A stretch of 64,000 nt of DNA from Drosophila pseudoobscura (Eukaryota; Arthropoda; Insecta; Diptera; Drosophilidae), in assembly GCF_009870125.1 (NCBI RefSeq), contig NC_046681.1:29286001-29350000 (forward strand), given 5' to 3'. Below are positions 14,601-26,338 of this stretch, piece by piece; within the stretch, counting starts at the first letter, position 1; each line of letters opens with the position of its first letter. The notes under the pieces are model-generated. The model ran no database searches and was not told the origin of the DNA. It saw only the letters and a program-made list of their open reading frames with translations. The translations under genes were made by a program, and so were the position numbers.

Positions 14601-17600
14601 AACCCATAGTCCAAAAGGATCCCTGTTATCCTTCGATATGCGGACCCAATGCGGTGTGTCATGATGAGAAATGCCGTTGCCTGCCGGAATACCGAGGCGA
14701 TCCCTACTTTGGCTGTCGTCCAGAGTGCGTCCTGAACACAGAGTGTGCCCGGGACAAGGCATGCATCAATCAAAAGTGCCAGGACCCCTGTCCAGAAACA
14801 TGCGGACTGAACGCACTCTGCCATGTCTACAACCATTTGGCGACCTGCTCCTGCCCGGATAGAATGCAAGGCGATGCCTTTGTGCGCTGCGATCCCATCC
14901 CAGCCACAACAGAGCCGCCTCCAACCAAATTGCCCGCGGTGATACCACAGCGTACGCCCATCAATCCGTGCCGACCTTCGCCATGTGGACCCAATGCCAA
15001 CTGTCGGGCCTATCATGAGCAGGCGATTTGCTACTGCCTCCCGGGATACATTGGCACACCACCCGCCTGTCGTCCCGAATGCACCTCGAACTCCGATTGT
15101 GCTCTGGACAATTATTGCCTGAATCTCAAGTGTCGCGATCCCTGCCCGGGGGCATGCGGCATACGGGCCATATGCCACGTGCAGACCCACAGTCCCCGCT
15201 GTCTGTGTCCGCCCCATCTCACGGGCAACCCCTTGCTATCGTGTCAGCCCATAGGTATGCCGGAGAACCCTCTAAACCCAAACTTAAACCCAAACCCAAA
15301 CCCCATCCTGATCTCACGTCTTACTCTTTCAGTTTTGCCACCACCTCCTCGCGACGAAGTTAACCCATGTCTGCCCTCACCTTGTGGCCCCCACTCCGAG
15401 TGTCAGGCCACGGCAGGCGGCTCTGCCCGCTGCTCATGCCTGCCCCAATACCCCAGGGGAACCCCACCCCACTGTCGGCCCGAGTGCGTAAGCAGCGCCG
15501 ACTGTCCAGCCGACAAGGCATGCAGAAACCATAAGTGCATCGATCCGTGCCCTGGCACCTGTGGCCAACTGGCTCTTTGCCGTGTGGTGTCCCACAGCCC
15601 CATCTGCTATTGCCCCGAGGGCTACGTGGGCAATGCGTATAGCATTTGTGCTCGTCCTGCGCCCGTGAGGGATGTGGTTGTACCTGTGCCTGTGCCTTGC
15701 CAACCCAGTCCTTGCGGCATCAATGCCATTTGTCGACCCAACCATGATATGAGCGTATGCCAGTGTCTGCCCGATTATTACGGCAATCCGTATGAGATCT
15801 GTCGCCCCGAGTGTACGGTCAATTCGGATTGCAGAAGTGACAGAGCGTGCCTCGGCGAGAAGTGTCGCGATCCCTGTCCCGCTGCCTGCGGCCCCAATGC
15901 CCATTGTCTGGCCATTAATCACAGCCCCGTCTGCGAGTGCCACGAGGGTTATATTGGAAATCCCTACCTCGCATGTCGTAGGGTGCAACATGAACGTAAG
16001 AAACGAACTCTAAGAATCGCCCTAATCCTAATGCGTCTCTTTCCTCTTGCTCTAAACAACAATGCAGTACTCAATTCTCAGTCTTATGCCTTCTCAGCCC
16101 TCTCTATATGCCGTCATCTCCTTGTAACCTTAAGCATCATCGTTAAACCCCTAAATCCATCGAGTCTCTTATCGAATAAGCTACCTCCATATAAACCCGA
16201 TCTTGATGCCACTTCCACTCTCTCTAAAAAACAGCGCAGTGCTCAATTCCTTCAAAATTCAGCTCTAAATTCTCAGTCTTATGCCTTCTTAGCCCTCTCT
16301 ATATGCCGTCAAGGAGATGACGGCATATAGAGAGGGCTAACCTTAGGTAGGTAAGGTAACCTTAAGCATCATCGTTAAACCCCTAAACCCATCCAGTCTC
16401 TCTTCGAATAAGCTACCTCCATAGAGTCCCGATATTGATGCCACTTCCGCTCTCTTTGAAAAACAACGCTGTGCTCAATTCCTCCAAAATGCAGTACTCA
16501 ATTCTCAGTCTTACGCCTTCTCTTTATTCGGTCATCTCTTTATCATCGATAAACCAATAAATCCATCGAATCTCTCATCGAAAATGCTAGCTCTTTGCCA
16601 TAATGCGACTTCCAAACAACGCAGTGCCCGACACTTAGCCTACCATAGGGTACATCTGATAAAGTCTATTAAACGTCGTGGGCATGGTGCTGTTTATTTT
16701 TGCTCCTTGCCCACCGTTGCCGCCCTGAACGCTTTCGAATTTCGCGTCTAAAATGCTCTGTGACAATATGCTAGCTTTTTACGAAACTATATACGCTTTT
16801 GGTTGCCTTTTTAATCGCTAAACGCTTCGCCATGGTCATGTGATTTGTACGAATTCTAAATACTCCAATATTCTCAACCTCCTGTATAGCCACGCCTCCG
16901 GAATACGTGAATCCTTGCCAGCCATCGCCATGCGGTGCCAATGCCCAGTGTCGCGAGTCCCAGGGCCAGGCCATATGCTCCTGTCTGCCCGAGTTTGTAG
17001 GCACGCCGCCCGCCTGCCGTCCCGAGTGTGTGATCAGTGCCGAGTGTCCTGCGGACAAGGCGTGCATCAATCAGAAGTGCCAGGATCCCTGTCCCGGCTC
17101 CTGTGGTCTGAACGCCCAGTGTCATGTGAGGAATCACAGTCCGCTCTGCTCGTGTCTGCCCGGGTTCACGGGCGATGCCTTGACCCGCTGTCTGCCCAAT
17201 CCCCCACCACCAAAGCCACCAAAGTCGGAGGACCCTCCTCGTGATCCCTGTTATCCCTCGCCCTGTGGACCTTACTCCCAGTGTCGGGAGGTGAACGGAG
17301 GAGCCAGCTGCAGCTGCCTACCCAATTATGTGGGCGCTGCTCCCAACTGCCGGCCCGAGTGCACCATCAATGCGGAGTGTCCCAGCAGCCAGGCGTGCAT
17401 CAACGAGAAGTGTCGCGACCCTTGTCCAGGTGCCTGCGGCTTTGCCGCCCTCTGCAACGTGATCAATCACACGCCGAGCTGCTCGTGTCCCAGTGGCTAT
17501 ACCGGAGATCCATTCACCAGCTGTCGGATCGTGCCACCAACGCCGCCCCCGACGAGTATGCCAGCCCACCATTTTACAGCCCCCTATGTGGTCTCTTCTA

Positions 17601-20600
17601 ATCCCGGCCAAACCTCTTTTACAGCTCCGATCGCCGATCCTTGCCAGCCGTCACCCTGCGGCGCCAATGCCCAGTGCCGCGATGGTCAGTGCTCGTGTCT
17701 GCCCGAATATCAGGGCGATCCGTACACTGGCTGCCGGCCCGAGTGCGTCCTGAACTCGGACTGTCCGAGGAACAGGGCCTGCGTGCGACAAAAGTGCGTC
17801 GATCCCTGCCCAGGAAACTGTGCACCGAATGCCCTCTGCGATGCCGTCAACCATATTGCGATGTGCCACTGTCCTGAGCGAATGACGGGCAACGCGTTTG
17901 TGTCCTGCTCCCCGCTGCGCGATGAGCCCCCAGCGCGTCCGCCCAATCCCTGCCATCCATCACCATGCGGAGACAACGCCCAATGCCTGGAGAGAAACGA
18001 CGTGGCCATCTGCTCCTGCCTGGCGGGCTACTTCGGTCAGCCTCCCAACTGCCGTCCAGAGTGCTACGCTAGCTCCGACTGCTCCCAGGTGCACGCGTGC
18101 ATCAACCAGAAATGTGTGGATCCCTGTCCAGGACAATGCGGTCTCAATGCCATCTGCCAGGCGGTGCAGCACAGAGCGCACTGCGAGTGCAGTCCCGGTT
18201 ACACCGGCAATGCCTACTCCCAGTGTCATCTCGTGATTGTGCGAAGACCCGAATCCAATGCTGTGCGCGATCCCTGCTACCCATCGCCCTGCGGCCCCAA
18301 CTCCCAGTGCAGCAATGAGAAGGGTCAGGCGCAGTGCCGCTGCTTGCCAGAGTTCCAGGGCACACCTCCCAACTGCCGACCCGAGTGTGTCAGCAACGAC
18401 GAGTGCTCCAATAGCCTGGCCTGCATCAATCAGCGCTGCACCGATCCCTGTCCCGGCAGCTGTGGCCAGAACGCCCTATGCGTGGTCCGGCTGCACACGC
18501 CCAACTGTCAGTGCCCCAGCGGCATGACCGGGGATCCTTTCCGCCTGTGCCAAAGTAAGAATAAGACTCTCTCCTTCCCCACCGCCCATTCCCATTCCCC
18601 GACCCCGAAACAAGTTTGCATATTGTATTCAGGCAGGGACCGACCTCCACCTGTAGGATTCCATTTAACCAAATTTTTCCGTAATCTTTACCCTTTGCAG
18701 AACCACCATTGCAGGAGCCACCAGCCACACCGAAGAACCCCTGCTATCCATCACCCTGCGGCACCAATGCCGACTGCCGTGTGACCGGCCAGAGCTATGT
18801 GTGCGAATGCAGCCAGCAGGAGTATATAGGGAATCCCTACGAGGGCTGTCGCCCCGAGTGCGTGGGCAACTCCGAGTGTCCTGCGAACAGGGCCTGTGTG
18901 CGCAGCAAATGCGTGGATCCCTGCCCGGGAGTCTGCGGCCTGGAGGCGATGTGCAACATGAACAACCACATACCGATCTGCTCCTGTCCGGCAGGATACA
19001 CGGGCAATGCCTTTGTGCAGTGCACGCGCCTGCTGGCCCCACCACCTGTCTCCGATCCCTGCTATCCCTCGCCGTGTGGACCCAACTCCGTGTGCCGAGT
19101 GCAGAGCGAGAAGCCCGTGTGTGAGTGTTTGCCAGGATTCTTTGGGAATCCTCTGGCCCAGGGCTGTCGCCCGGAGTGCACTCTGAGCTCGGACTGCGCC
19201 AAGGATAAGGCCTGCATCAATGCCAAGTGCGTGGATGCCTGCGTGGGCGAATGCGGCTACGGAGCCGTATGTCAGACCATCAACCACAGTCCCGTCTGCA
19301 GTTGCCCAGCCAACATGGTGGGTAATCCGTTCGTCCAGTGCGAGACACCGCGCCAAGCAGAGCCAGTGGATCCCTGCAACCCATCGCCCTGTCGCAGCAA
19401 CGGCATCTGTCGTGTCCACAATGGCGCTGCCACCTGCAGCTATCCTGAGTGTGTGATCAACGAGGACTGCTCCCGCGATCGCGCCTGCGTTAGCCAGAAG
19501 TGCCGCGACCCGTGTCTGCAGGCCTGCGGTCTCAATGCCGTCTGTCGTGCCATCAACCACAAAGCTGTCTGCAGCTGTCCACCCGACTTCTATGGCTCGC
19601 CATACGCCCAGTGTCTGCGGCAGATCCCACAGCTGGAGCCCCCGAAGCCGGAGTGCGTCAGCGATGCAGAATGCACCAATGACAAGGCCTGCATCAACCA
19701 GGTGTGCAGAAATCCCTGCGAGCAGACCAATCTCTGCGCCCAACAGGCCCGCTGCCATGTCCAGCTCCATCGTCCGCTGTGCGTCTGCAACGAGGGATAC
19801 TCGGGCAATGCCCTGCAGCATTGCTACCTACTCGGCTGTCGCTCCGACACCGAATGCGCCCCTACCGAGGCCTGCATCAACGAAAAGTGTGTGGATCCCT
19901 GCAGCTTCACCCAGTGCGGCGCAGGAGCCACCTGTCGCGCCGACTTCAACCACCGCGCGCGCTGCCACTGTCCGGATGGATACCGCGGCAATCCTCTGGT
20001 GCGCTGCGAGCGACCGGAGTGCCGAAGCGACGACGAGTGCTCGTTCCATTTGGCCTGCCGCAACGAGAGATGCGAGGATCCGTGCAACTGCGGCATCGGT
20101 GCCCAGTGTCGTGTGGACAACCATCGCGCCCAGTGCCGCTGCCCGGCCGGCTTCAGTGGAAATCCCGCCATACGCTGTGACCTGGTGCCCGTGCAACCCG
20201 AGGGCTGCACCATGGATGCCGAGTGTCCCAGCAAGCTGGCCTGCTTCTCAGGCGAATGCAAGAACCCATGCGCTGTGACCCATCCGTGTGGCGCCAATGC
20301 CATCTGCGACGTGGTCGACACACTGCCCCTGCGCACGATGACGTGCCGCTGTGAGCCTGGCTATGTGGGTGATGCCGACATTGGATGTCGCAAAGGTGAG
20401 GCATCGGTCCAAGTCCAGGATCGATCATTGATTAATTCTGCTTTTTGCTTTACTTTTGAGTTTGCTTCTCTCTCATTGCAGCAGAGTTTTAGTTGCGTGT
20501 AAAGTGCTGAAAAATATAATATATATATCTCTGATTCTTTGATACCCGATCTTTCGAGCATATATGCACCACCTTTGCAGTTGTACATATATTAGCAAGC

Positions 20601-23600
20601 ACTCTATAACTCTTAACTCTTGCACATGCCAATACCATGTCTAATTGTGCTACCAAAACCCTGCTAATCTTTTGCATTTTCTTCTGCACTAGAACCCGCT
20701 CAAGACCTGGGCTGCACATCGCACGATCAGTGCCAGGATACGGAAGCCTGTCGCGCTGGAAACTGTGTCAATCCCTGCCTGGATGGCTCCCCTTGCGCCC
20801 GAACAGCCCAGTGTCTGGCCCAGCAGCATCGCGCCATTTGCAGCTGCCCTCAAGGCACCCAAGGAGATCCGTTCACCAATTGCTACCAGCCACGTAAGAC
20901 CCATTGAAGCCTCTATATCGATTGCGTTTTATTTATGATATGGTCCTATGCAGCTCAAATCACAGCTGGATGCACACACGACTCTGAGTGCACGCCAACC
21001 ACGGCGTGCATCAATAAGCGTTGCCAGGACCCATGTGCCGAGGCCAATCCTTGTGCCGGCAATGCCGAATGTCGTGTGCAGAACTCTCGTCCCACATGCT
21101 ACTGTCCCGCTGGCTGGGGCGGTGATCCGCAAGTCCAATGTTACAAACGTAAGTGGAGAGACTCTTGACAAGTCCTAAGATACCTAAACAAACTCTTTAT
21201 TTCACAGCTGAATGCAAAATCAATGCCGATTGTCCCTACGACAAGGCTTGTTTGAACGAGAACTGCGTGAATCCCTGCACCCATGGACAAGTGCGTTGCG
21301 GCAGTGGAGCCCAATGTTTGCCACAGAATCACCAGGCTGTCTGCAGCTGTCCGGCCGGCACTCAGGGCAGTCCCTTCGTGGCCTGCATAACCGGCCATTG
21401 TCAATACAACGAGGATTGCGCCGATCACGAAGCCTGCGACCGCCTAAACCGCGTTTGCCGGCCCGTCTGCGAGCAGGAGACCTGTGCTTTGAACGCCATC
21501 TGTGTGGGTCGACGCCATCAGCCGCAGTGTGAGTGCCGCGCAGGATACCAGGGCAATCCGTTTGTCCAGTGCGATATGCCACAGCGAACCCCACAGGCGC
21601 CGGAGTGCACACAGGATGCCGAGTGTCCCTCGAAGCTTGCCTGCATCAACGAACGCTGTGCAGATCCTTGTGCTACTCCTCATGTGTGCAGTCCCCAACA
21701 GACCTGTGCCGTCCTCGATACCCTGCCACTTCGCACCATGATCTGCAAGTGTCCCAGCGACACGGTCACCGATAACTCGGGCAACTGTGTGGCCATCAGG
21801 AGACCCATTGCCCCGCCCAGTGGTGGCTGTCAGCACAGCTCCGAGTGCGCCAATTCGGAGGTCTGTTCGAATGGAAACTGCCTGGACGCCTGCCGCCTCG
21901 AAAAGTGTGGCGTCAATGCCCAATGTACATCGCGGGATCACTATGCACAGTGCAGCTGTCCCGCCGGCTACCAGGGCAATCCTCGCATCGAATGCTATTC
22001 CACAGAGATCGGCCTGCCGAAGAGTCCAGAGCCAGGCTGTACGCGAGATGACGACTGCCCCAGGGACAAGACGTGCCGCAACGAATTGTGTGTGAGTCCA
22101 TGTGCTGCGGATGCCTGCGGCATCGGTGCCTACTGCCATGTGCAGCAGAGGAAGGCCATCTGCCGCTGCCCGCCTGGCTATTCGGGCAATCCCAAGGATC
22201 GCTGTCTGCCACGTACGTACACAGCTCATAAAGTCCCAATTCCAATATTTTGTAATTCCATCACTTTCCTTCGTACAGCTTCTGATGTGATAACCGTCGG
22301 CTGCAAGTCCAGTAGCGATTGTCCTGTGACAGAGGCGTGCATCAATGCCCAGTGCGTCAGTCCCTGCAACTGCGGACCGAATGCCGAATGCAGCGTTAAG
22401 AACCATCATCCCATCTGCTACTGCAAGCCAGGATTCTCGGGCAATGCCCAGATCGGCTGCGTGGCCATTGGCTGCCAATCGGATGACGAGTGCAGTGGTG
22501 ACAAGCAGTGCTTGAATCGCGAATGCATCAATCCCTGCCTGGTGGTCGATCCCTGTGCATTGAATGCCGAATGCTACGGACGCAATCATCGTGCCAACTG
22601 TCGTTGTCCCGCTGGCCTGGAGGGAGATCCGTTCGTGCGCTGTCTGCGCCTCGAATGCCACTCGGACTACGACTGTGCCTCGAACCTGGCCTGTGTATCC
22701 AACCAGTGCGTGGATCCGTGTGGCCAACAGAATCCCTGCGCCCAGAATGCCATCTGTCAGGCCCTGCAGCATCGAGCCGTCTGCCGCTGTCCGGAGCAAA
22801 TGCCTCTGGGCAATCCGTATGCCTACTGCGAACGCCGACCCGTGGAGCCCGTGTGCCGCGATGATGGTGACTGTCCCAGCGGTCTGGCCTGCATCGATGC
22901 CAAGTGCCAGAACCCATGCACCGAACTCTCCCCCTGTGCCCGCACCGCCCAGTGCAGTGTCCTCGATAGTGTCCCAGTGCGGACCATGGTCTGCGAGTGT
23001 CCCGAGTCCCAGGTGCCAGACGCCAGTGGCGAGTGCCGCCAACTGGTGCTGGCCAGCCCACCGGGCTGTGAAAGTGACCAGGATTGTCCCGACCAAGAGG
23101 CGTGCATCCATCGCCAGTGCCGCAACCCATGTAACTGTGGCACCAACGCCATCTGCCAGGTGACCCAACATCGTGCGGTTTGCAGCTGCCAGGATGGCTT
23201 CGAAGGCAATCCCTATGCCGCCTGCCGCTCGATCGGCTGCCGCGTGGATGGTGAGTGCGATTCTGGCAAGGCCTGCATCAACGGCGACTGCATCAATCCC
23301 TGCCTCATCAACGACCCCTGCGGACCCAATGCCGAGTGCTTCGTGCAGTCAAACCACGCCCAGTGCCGCTGCCTCAGCGGATACCGCGGCAATCCGTACG
23401 AACGCTGCCGCATCATCGGCTGCAGCAGCAACAACGACTGCCCCACGGACAAGACTTGCCAGAACGAGCAGTGCGTGAATCCCTGCGTCTACCACAATGC
23501 ATGTGCCCCGCGCGCCGAGTGCCGCCCCCAGAACCACCTGGCTGTCTGTCGCTGTCCTTCCGACTTTGTTGGCAATCCTTACGTGGACTGCCGTCCCCAG

Positions 23601-26338
23601 CCGCAGCCCGTCTGCGTGCTGGACACGGACTGCCCCTCGCGACAGGCATGCATCAACGAGCAATGCGTGGATCCTTGCCTCGTCCTGGAGCCCTGCCAGC
23701 GGCCTGCTCAGTGCCAGGTGACGCCCACGTCCCCAGTACGTACCATGATCTGCATCTGTCCGGATGGATACATCAGCAGCGGCAGCGGCAGCTGCAAGCC
23801 CACTACCGGCATCGTCAAGGTGGGTGGCTGCATATCGGACTCTGACTGTGCCGCCGACAAGTCCTGCCTGAACGGCATCTGCCGCGACCCGTGCAACTGC
23901 GGCGTGAACGCCGAGTGCCGCATCAAGGACCACAAGCCTGTGTGCACTTGTCGCCAGGGCTACGAGGGCAATCCCGAGTTTGAATGCGCCAAGATCGAGT
24001 GCAACATCAATGCGGACTGCCCCGGCACGCATGCGTGCCGCAACCAACTCTGCGTGCCCGCCTGCCAGGGTGAACAATGCGGCTCCAATGCCCAATGTTT
24101 GGCCATCAATCATCGGGCCGTGTGCGAATGCGCTCCCGGTCATGGTGGAAACGCCCGTCTTGGATGCACGCCACTGGGCTGCCGCACCGACGACGAGTGT
24201 CCCACGGACAGAGCGTGTGTGAACGGCAAGTGCAACGATCCCTGCGCTACAACGGCCATCTGTGGCCAAGACGAACTCTGCAAGGTCTATCAGCATCGTC
24301 CGCAATGCGCCTGCCCGCCCGGTACTGTACCCGGACGCAATGGATGCGAAACGGAACGCCATATCCCTATCTGCATTAGCGACGGCGACTGCCCCAGCCA
24401 AAAGGCTTGTCTGCGTGGCGAGTGCGTGAATCCCTGCAATGCCACACAGCCGTGCGGCGTCAATGCTGAGTGCCGCGTGCGCGACACCCTCCCAGTAAGG
24501 ACCATGATCTGCGAATGCCTCGAGGGCTACACCGGCAATGCGGCTGTGCAGTGCGACAAGCGATCGCTCTGCGTCATCGAAAAGGGCTTCGTGCGCGATG
24601 TGGACGGACAGTGTGTATGCCCACCGGGCACCGCTCTGGACATTTACGAGTACTGCACCCCTTGTCAAGTGGAGCAAGGCTTCCGGATCGACGAAAGCGG
24701 CCATTGCATATGCGCTCTAGAACGTGGCATGGTCATCGACGAGCGTGGTCGCTGCACCTGTCCCATTGAGCTGGGCTACAGCCTGACGCCCCGAGGAGAG
24801 TGCCAGCCGGAGGAGCCGCCAGAGTGTACCACCAACGACCAGTGCGCGGACAATCGGTACTGCAATCTGGATACCAAGACCTGCGAGGATCCCTGCCTGA
24901 CCAAGGTGTGTGGAGTGAATGCCTTCTGCAATGCCATCAACCATCGTGCCCAGTGCCAGTGCATTACGGGCTACACGGGCAATCCGGAACTGCATTGTAA
25001 CCACACCAACTTCCGCACCGACTTCCCCAGACCCGACATGGTCGTCAGCTGCCTGGCCGATGGTGTTCAAGTAGAAATCCACATCACAGAGCCCGGCTTC
25101 AATGGCGTGCTTTACGTAAAGGGCCACAGCAAGGATGAGGACTGCCGTCGTGTTGTCAATCTGAACGGCGAGACGGTGCCACGCACCGAAATCTTCCGCG
25201 TGCACTTCGGCAGCTGTGGCATGCAGGCGGTGAAGGATGTGGCCAGTTTTGTCCTGGTCATCCAGAAGCATCCCAAGCTAGTCACCTACAAGGCCCAGGC
25301 GTACAACATCAAGTGCGTCTACCAGACGGGCGAGAAGAACGTAACCCTAGGCTTCAACGTGTCTATGCTGACCACAGCTGGAACCATTGCCAACACCGGT
25401 CCGCCGCCCATCTGCCAGATGCGCATCATCACCAACGAGGGCGAGGAGATCAATTCGGCCGAAATCGGCGACAATCTCAAGCTGCAAGTGGATGTCGAGC
25501 CAGCCAGTAAGAAATTGAACTCCAAAACCACATCTGAACAGTATCCTAACCGTATCCGCCTAATGTTTCTCCCCACAGCTATTTATGGTGGCTTTGCCCG
25601 CTCCTGCATAGCCAAGACCATGGAGGACAATGTCCAGAACGAGTATCTGGTGACAGACGAGAACGGCTGTGCCACGGACACCAGCATCTTTGGCAACTGG
25701 GAATATAACCCGGACACCAACAGTCTGCTGGCCAGCTTTAATGCCTTCAAGTTCCCCTCGAGCGACAACATCCGATTCCAGTGCAACATACGCGTCTGCT
25801 TCGGCCGATGCCAGCCCGTCAATTGTGGTGGCTACAATGCCTTTGGGCGACGTCGCCGCTCTATAGCCGACAACTCAAGCGACACGACAGCCATTGCCAC
25901 CAACTCAGGGGTTGAGGGTCAGCTACGCGAGGAGATAACCATCTCATCGAATGCTATTCTCACATTCGAGAAGCGCAGCGGTCCAGGCCTGAATGATGCC
26001 AACAGTGAGTAGTAGCCCCCTAGGGATGATTCCAATAGGATTCCTCTCATTCTCATTTTCACACACTAACTTTTTACCTTTCGTGCCATCCTCTAGTCAA
26101 ACCGGCGGCACAGCGAGTGGAGGATATATGCGTTTCGATGGTGGGACTGATCATTGCCTTGGTTATCACGGCTCTATTGGCTCTTGTGGCTGTCGCCGTG
26201 GCCGTCTCCTGCTGGCTAATGGCCTACAGAAGGCGACCAAAGACCATAGCCCCGCTGCCACATCCGCCAGAGTTCCCCAACCCACTCTTTTCCAACCCCG
26301 ACGCTGTGCCCGAGCCAACGCCAGACTACATCTCCTAA
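1..26338 (+). CDS. dpy: dumpy, 3' part of the giant ZP-domain extracellular matrix protein (5' end outside window)
   Basis: Dumpy is a membrane-anchored apical extracellular-matrix fibre protein that links cuticle to epidermal and tracheal cells. The window holds its C-terminal part, about 7,830 residues in 26 exons, open from base 1 and ending in TAA at 26336-26338. In order it encodes many Cys-rich EGF and DPY modules (recurrent PSPCG, CRPEC, DPCPG and NHxPxC motifs), a Pro-rich repeat block (11679-14290), more EGF/DPY modules, a ZP domain, an RRRR cleavage site, one membrane helix and a short tail ending PTPDYIS. Every complete internal exon is a multiple of three with phase-1 boundaries, which fits growth by exon duplication. 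Most donors are C|GTAAG. The first exon has no in-phase acceptor near base 1, so it extends upstream. Identity rests on the unique module order and on ine lying next to it. Confidence 0.97.
11679..14290 (+). repeat. dpy: dpy Pro-rich tandem repeat block (PIGSFEAST-like region)
   Basis: This is the 5' part of exon 11679-15254. It encodes about 870 residues with almost no Cys, built from variants of GVVNIPSVPQP followed by YP, PPI, DVxYPTP and similar Pro/Gln-rich pieces. At 12395-12555 a 17-codon (51-nt) unit is repeated three times nearly exactly. Dumpy is known to carry a long repetitive Pro/Ser/Thr-rich segment between its EGF/DPY arrays; that this block is the same segment is my inference. 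The Cys-rich modules resume at about 14290 (FNPCYPSPCG). Confidence 0.9.
13787..14098 (+). repeat. dpy: Two near-identical 156-bp in-frame tandem copies in dpy
   Basis: The segment starting GGAGTGGTAAACATTCC at 13787 recurs at 13943 and begins again at 14099, a period of 156 nt (52 codons). The two full copies differ at only a few bases, so the duplication or homogenisation is recent compared with the rest of the Pro-rich block. Confidence 0.85.
15996..16889 (+). repeat. dpy: 894-bp dpy intron built of about three degenerate tandem copies
   Basis: This is much longer than the other dpy introns. Copies start near 16064, 16262 and 16490, each containing variants of CTCAGTCTTATGCCTTC, CTTAAGCATCATCGTTAAAC and GAATAAGCTACCTCCATA. 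The second copy is interrupted by a foldback (16291-16338). The last 300 bases (16600-16889) are not repeated and end in an ordinary acceptor. No coding potential is seen beyond readthrough from the upstream exon. Confidence 0.8.
16291..16338. repeat. Perfect inverted repeat, 21-bp arms with 6-bp loop
   Basis: The left arm at 16291-16311 is the exact reverse complement of 16318-16338, and the loop is AGGAGA. The arm is itself part of the intron's tandem repeat, so the right arm is an inverted copy of the repeat unit. In the pre-mRNA this would form a strong hairpin. Confidence 0.95.
25030..25830 (+). other. dpy: ZP (zona pellucida) polymerisation domain of dpy
   Basis: After the last EGF module (CITGYTGNPELHC) the protein continues PDMVVSCLADGVQVEIHI and later CRVHFGSCG-type and CFGRCQPVNC segments, with the Cys pairs expected of a ZP domain. 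It is split by the 72-nt intron 25507-25578. ZP domains polymerise secreted matrix proteins, and their place next to a furin site and membrane helix is typical of arthropod apical-matrix proteins. Confidence 0.93.
25848..25859 (+). other. dpy: Dibasic/furin-type cleavage site RRRR|S
   Basis: Four consecutive Arg codons lie just after the ZP domain (GRRRRSIAD). In ZP proteins, cleavage here normally releases the ectodomain from the membrane anchor. Cleavage in this species is inferred, not seen. Confidence 0.8.
26138..26227 (+). other. dpy: Single transmembrane helix of dpy
   Basis: In the last exon (26097-26338) about 28 hydrophobic residues (from MVGLIIALVITALLALV) are followed by RRRPK, a cytoplasmic stop-transfer signal, and then a 30-odd residue Pro-rich tail. 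This anchors the unprocessed protein in the apical membrane. Confidence 0.95.

Larger units (their letters stand above)
14291..25029 (+). other. dpy: dpy exon map, C-terminal EGF/DPY block
   Basis: Exons inferred: 11679-15254, 15333-15995, 16890-17555, 17625-18554, 18701-20395, 20693-20893, 20954-21148, 21208-22212, 22279-25506, all with phase-1 junctions. DPY modules persist to about 19.3 kb. After that the modules shift to a plain EGF type with AECxxDxxC and GCxxxxxC patterns, and the small exons 20693-20893 and 20954-21148 each hold one such pair. Cys spacing changes again at 24550-24800 (short CxC repeats such as CVCPPGT) just before the ZP domain. The donor of the 15254 exon is AG|GTATGC and that of 8117 is T|GTAGGT, both weaker than the rest. 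Confidence 0.85.
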
